9,211 bases of DNA from Bacteroides sp. (GTDB lineage: Bacteria > Bacteroidota > Bacteroidia > Bacteroidales > SM23-62). Every line of letters begins with the position of its first letter. The first letter of the stretch is position 1. The translations under genes were made by a program, and so were the position numbers. The stretch is from the NCBI GenBank assembly GCA_030667765.1, contig DAOUVF010000085.1, positions 1 through 9,211 on the forward strand, in the 5' to 3' direction. Shown one piece after another: positions 5,750 through 9,211 of the stretch. The notes beneath the pieces are model-generated. The model did no database searches and was not told the DNA's origin. It worked only from the letters and a program-made list of their open reading frames with translations.

Positions 5750-8700
5750 ATGACACGCTCCCGCCAACTTGCCGCAATCATGTTTACCGATATCGAGGGA
5801 TATACGAACCTTATGCAGCATAATGAGGAGAAAGCAATCCAGGTCAGGGATAAACATCGAGAGATATTCAATTCCATTACCGAAAAGCACAATGGAAGGA
5901 TTCTACAATACTATGGTGATGGTACATTAAGCATTTTCGATAGTGCTATTGATGCCGTAAAATGCGGGATAGAAATGCAGCTTGGCTTCCAGAAAGATCC
6001 CGCCATACCGGTAAGAATCGGAATTCACACAGGTGACATTATATTCAGTGAGGAAGAGATCATTGGAGATGGAGTAAATGTTGCCTCACGCATTGAATCA
6101 CTGGCAGTTCCGGGAAGTGTTTTTATCTCTGATAAGGTCTTTGACGAAATAAAAAACCAGGAATCCATTAAGACTTCTATGCTGAAGACATTTAAACTGA
6201 AGAATGTTGAAAAACCAATTAAAGTCTATGCCATTTCCAATGTGGGACTGATAGTTCCCAATTCCGAAGACATTAAGGGTAAAACCGATACCGATTTTTC
6301 CTCCGTACCTGAAAAACACACACAGCCTGTATCTGCGCCCGAGCCAATTTTAGCAACCAAACTCTACATCCCTCCCCCCCGTTCTAAAGTTGTCCTGCGT
6401 CCCCGCCTGATCGAGTGGCTGAACGAGGGTTCACAACGCAAACTAACCCTTATCTCTGCTCCCCCTGGCTTTGGTAAATCTACCTTGGCCAGCGAATGGG
6501 TCGCGACTTGTGAGCGACAGGTCGCCTGGCTGTCGCTGGACGAAGGGGATAATGACCCCTCACGTTTTCTGGCTTACCTCGTTGCTGCCATGCAGACGAT
6601 TGAGTCGAATGTTGGAGAAAGGGCCTTGAGCTTGCTTCAATCCCCTCAGCCACAGCCAGATGAATCGATTCTGACAACTCTGCTCAATGAAATCACAACC
6701 ATCAAGGATAATTTTACACTCGTTATTGATGACTACCACGTTATTGATTCCAAACCGATTGACAATGCGCTCACCTTCCTGCTTGATCACCTGCCACCAC
6801 AGATGCACCTGGTCATCACCACCCGTGAGGATCCACAACTACCTCTTCCCCGGTTACGCGTCCGGGGCCAACTGATAGAGCTACGTGCCACCGATTTGCG
6901 TTTTACCCCCTCCGAAGCTGCCGAATTTCTTAACCACGTGATGGGCCTGAACCTCTCGGCAGAAAACATCGCCGCACTGGAATCCAGAACTGAAGGCTGG
7001 GTCGCTGGGCTGCAGCTGGCTGCTCTCTCGATGCAGGGGCGGGAGGACATTCCCGGGTTCATCAAAGCCTTCGCAGGTGATGACCGGTACGTCGTGGACT
7101 ACCTGGTTGAAGAGGTCCTGCAAAGCCAGGCCAAAAGCGTCCGGAGCTTCTTGCTGCAAACCTCCATTCTCGACCGGTTAAGCGGCCCCCTATGTGACGC
7201 CGTCACCAACCAGGAAGAAGGCAAAGCGCTGCTGGAGACCCTTGAGCGAGGCAACCTTTTTATCGTTCCGCTGGATGATAAGCGCCAGTGGTACAGGTAT
7301 CACCACCTTTTTGCAGAGGTTCTCCATACGCGCTTGATGGAGGAGCAGCCCGATCGGGTACCTACCCTGCATCGGCTGGCGAGCGAGTGGTATGAACAGA
7401 ACGGTCTGCTGGCCGATGCGGTCCATCACGCTCTTGCATCCGAAGATTTGGTGCGGGCGGCGGGCCTGATAGAGCTTGCATGGCCAGCAATGAACAAGAC
7501 TTGCCAGGACGCTACCTGGCTTGGCTGGGTAAAAATGCTGCCGGATGAAATGGTCGCTACCAGGCCTGTGCTCAGCCTTGACTATGGCTGGTCCTTGCTG
7601 ATTTGCGGAGAGCTGGAGGCCTGCGAGGCCCGACTACACGACGCCGAACGGTGGCTGGACACTACGTTAGACATGAGTGAAGGACCAGATACCCCCTCCA
7701 CCGGGATGATCGTGGTGGACGAGGAGCAATTCCGGTCTCTGCCGGCATCGATTGCCAACGCCCGTGCCTACCATGCCCAGGCTATAGGAGATGTCCCCGG
7801 CACCCTGAAGTATAGCCAGCAGGCACTCGATCTCTTACCTGAGGATGATTGGCTGAAACGTGCAGTCCCAGCAGCACTCATGGGTTTCATACATTTGCAA
7901 AGCGGAGACCTGGAGGAAGCCCACAGGTCCTTCACCGACCTCAAGGCTAGTTTTAAGATGGGCGGTGACATCTCTTACATCAGTTTCACATTTATCCTGG
8001 CTGACATAAGGATGGTGCAAGGTCGTCTAAAGGAGGCAGCAAGTATATATGAGCAGTCAATCCAAATCGTGGCAGATCAGGGCGAACCAATGCCCCTGGG
8101 AACGGAGGACCTGTACAGGGGAATATCTGAGCTACACTATGAACTGGGCGATCTGGAAACCGCCAGAGAGTACCTGCAGAGAAGTGAGGAGCTGAGCAAG
8201 CAAAGTAAGTCAATGGAAGGGCAGTATAACCTCTGCCTTGCCCAGGCTCGACTCAAGGATGCAGAGGGAGACCTGGACAGCGCTCTAGACCTGCTCGACA
8301 AGGCAGAACGGCTTTATATCAGGAACCCAATGCCCGACCTGCGTCCCATAGCAGCCTTGAAGACGCGTGTGTGGATTGGACAGGGCAAATTGGATGGAGC
8401 ACTGGGTTGGGCACGTGAGCGGGGACTGTCCTTTGATGACGATCTGAGTTACCTGCACGAATTCGAGCATGTCACCCTGGCCAGGGTGCTCATAGCCATG
8501 TATAAGAGTGAAGGGGAAGATCGCTTCATTCATGAGGCAATGGGACTATTGGAGCGCCTCCTTACAGCCACGGAAGAAGGTGAGAGGACGGGAAGCGTCA
8601 TCGAAATCCTTGTGCTGCAGACGCTCGCTCATGAGGCACATAACAACATCCCCCTTGGTCTCGTGCCACTGGAACATGCCCTGACCCTGGCCGAGCCGGA

Positions 8701-8836
8701 GGGCTACGTCCGAATCTTTGTGGACGAAGGTATTCCCATGGCTCAACTATTGTCCGAAGCGGCTGCTCATGGAATTATGCCGGATTATACAGGTAAATTG
8801 CTGGCTGCATTTGAAGCTGGGCAGCAGAAGCCGTAA
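5750..8836 (+). CDS. class III adenylate/guanylate cyclase fused to a MalT-like STAND NTPase and TPR region, lacking the LuxR HTH
   Basis: The 1028-residue protein has no signal peptide or membrane segment, so it is probably a cytoplasmic signalling protein. Residues 6-163 are a class III cyclase domain: metal aspartates Asp14 (FTDIEGYT) and Asp57 (YYGDGTLS), and transition-state Asn110/Arg114 (GDGVNVASR). Residues 171-199 are a polar, proline-containing linker. Residues 200-530 match MalT-type STAND ATPases: ATKLYIPPP (202-210), Walker A APPGFGKST (237-245), LSLDEGDNDPSRFLAYL (261-277), Walker B LVIDDYH (324-330), TTRED (357-361) and EGWVAGLQLAALSMQG (415-430). Residues 610-990 are helical with about five TPR-like units. 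The protein ends where MalT regulators begin their LuxR helix-turn-helix, and none follows. ATG 5750 gives the start MTRSRQLAAIMFTDIEGY; an in-frame GTG at 5744 would add two residues. Base composition differs strongly between the cyclase and MalT parts. The ligand and the nucleotide product are unknown. Confidence 0.9.
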   Translation: MTRSRQLAAIMFTDIEGYTNLMQHNEEKAIQVRDKHREIFNSITEKHNGRILQYYGDGTLSIFDSAIDAVKCGIEMQLGFQKDPAIPVRIGIHTGDIIFSEEEIIGDGVNVASRIESLAVPGSVFISDKVFDEIKNQESIKTSMLKTFKLKNVEKPIKVYAISNVGLIVPNSEDIKGKTDTDFSSVPEKHTQPVSAPEPILATKLYIPPPRSKVVLRPRLIEWLNEGSQRKLTLISAPPGFGKSTLASEWVATCERQVAWLSLDEGDNDPSRFLAYLVAAMQTIESNVGERALSLLQSPQPQPDESILTTLLNEITTIKDNFTLVIDDYHVIDSKPIDNALTFLLDHLPPQMHLVITTREDPQLPLPRLRVRGQLIELRATDLRFTPSEAAEFLNHVMGLNLSAENIAALESRTEGWVAGLQLAALSMQGREDIPGFIKAFAGDDRYVVDYLVEEVLQSQAKSVRSFLLQTSILDRLSGPLCDAVTNQEEGKALLETLERGNLFIVPLDDKRQWYRYHHLFAEVLHTRLMEEQPDRVPTLHRLASEWYEQNGLLADAVHHALASEDLVRAAGLIELAWPAMNKTCQDATWLGWVKMLPDEMVATRPVLSLDYGWSLLICGELEACEARLHDAERWLDTTLDMSEGPDTPSTGMIVVDEEQFRSLPASIANARAYHAQAIGDVPGTLKYSQQALDLLPEDDWLKRAVPAALMGFIHLQSGDLEEAHRSFTDLKASFKMGGDISYISFTFILADIRMVQGRLKEAASIYEQSIQIVADQGEPMPLGTEDLYRGISELHYELGDLETAREYLQRSEELSKQSKSMEGQYNLCLAQARLKDAEGDLDSALDLLDKAERLYIRNPMPDLRPIAALKTRVWIGQGKLDGALGWARERGLSFDDDLSYLHEFEHVTLARVLIAMYKSEGEDRFIHEAMGLLERLLTATEEGERTGSVIEILVLQTLAHEAHNNIPLGLVPLEHALTLAEPEGYVRIFVDEGIPMAQLLSEAAAHGIMPDYTGKLLAAFEAGQQKP

Positions 8837-8909
8837 ATTGAAACAAGCAACTTACATGGATTTTGCTAACTCGCAGGAAAGATTGTTGTAGACTAATCTA
8901 AATATACTT

Positions 8910-9211
8910 ATGAAAGCAATTGTATGGACAAAATACGGACCACCGGATGTTCTTGAATATAAAGTGGTGGAAAAACCTGCTCCTAAAGACAATGAAGTAC
9001 TGATCAGGGTCTATGCTGCAACAGTCACAGCGGGGGACTGTGAACTGCGAAGATTCGACATCTCCATCTTGCTCTGGCTTTTCGTGCGAATAATGATTGG
9101 TATAAGAAAACCAAGAATTAAAATACTAGGGCAAGAGCTGGCCGGTGAAATTGAATCGGTAGGCAACAAGGTAACACAATTCAAGAAGGGTGATCCGGTT
9201 TTTGCAGCTAC
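8910..9211 (+). CDS. MDR-superfamily NAD(P)-dependent oxidoreductase (quinone oxidoreductase/alcohol dehydrogenase-like), N-terminal fragment
   Basis: The first 100 codons are present; the gene runs off the right edge. The protein begins MKAIVWTKYGPPDVLEYK and continues with EKPAPKDNEVLIRVYAATV, GQELAGEIESVGNKV and FKKGDPVFA. This is the N-terminal GroES-like fold of medium-chain dehydrogenases/reductases. The GHE motif that carries a catalytic zinc ligand in alcohol dehydrogenases reads GQE here, so it probably belongs to the zinc-independent quinone oxidoreductase side. A hydrophobic segment (about residues 55-67, SILLWLFVRIMIG) lies before the GQELAG strand. The nucleotide-binding Rossmann domain and the substrate are beyond the window. 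It lies 73 bases downstream of the cyclase-STAND gene on the same strand. That gap (8837-8909) shows neither a clear terminator nor a clear promoter, so co-transcription is possible but unproven. No Shine-Dalgarno motif precedes the ATG. Confidence 0.88.
   Translation, partial: MKAIVWTKYGPPDVLEYKVVEKPAPKDNEVLIRVYAATVTAGDCELRRFDISILLWLFVRIMIGIRKPRIKILGQELAGEIESVGNKVTQFKKGDPVFAA

Noticed and set aside
5750..8836. Minus-strand open frames beneath the cyclase-STAND gene
   Set aside because: They are short shadows in the GC-rich part of a fully coding plus-strand gene; no motif or promoter supports them.

Overview
The window looks like part of a Bacteroidota chromosome. Three observations support this: a fused aspartokinase-homoserine dehydrogenase heads a thrA-thrB-thrC operon, start codons have A/T-rich upstream sequence with no Shine-Dalgarno motif, and matches to the Bacteroidota -7 box (TAnnTTTG) lie upstream of thrA and of the pterin gene. 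No finer taxonomic call can be made from the sequence.

The left two thirds is ordinary housekeeping DNA, all on the minus strand. Reading in the direction of transcription (right to left), it holds a 6-pyruvoyl-tetrahydropterin synthase/QueD-family gene and folE, 11 bases apart, which act in sequence from GTP to a tetrahydropterin product. Next is fabD, which loads malonate onto acyl carrier protein. After a 125-base gap carrying a plausible promoter come thrA, thrB (6-base gap) and thrC (4-base ATGA overlap, cut by the left window edge). These convert aspartate to threonine together with aspartate-semialdehyde dehydrogenase, which is not in the window.

The right third is on the plus strand. 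A 133-base divergent intergenic region separates the pterin gene from one very large gene (1028 codons). Its product joins a class III adenylate/guanylate cyclase domain at the N-terminus to a MalT-type STAND NTPase and TPR-like region. The C-terminal LuxR helix-turn-helix that normally ends MalT-type regulators is absent, so the only recognisable output domain is the cyclase. Base composition changes sharply inside the gene near the domain junction: AT-rich in the cyclase part and GC-rich afterwards. This suggests a fusion between a resident cyclase module and a horizontally acquired MalT-like regulator, resembling those common in Chloroflexota. This is the most interesting feature of the window. 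The window ends in the first 100 codons of a zinc-independent-looking MDR-family oxidoreductase.

No tRNA, rRNA, CRISPR array, insertion sequence or gene-free stretch longer than about 135 bases was found.
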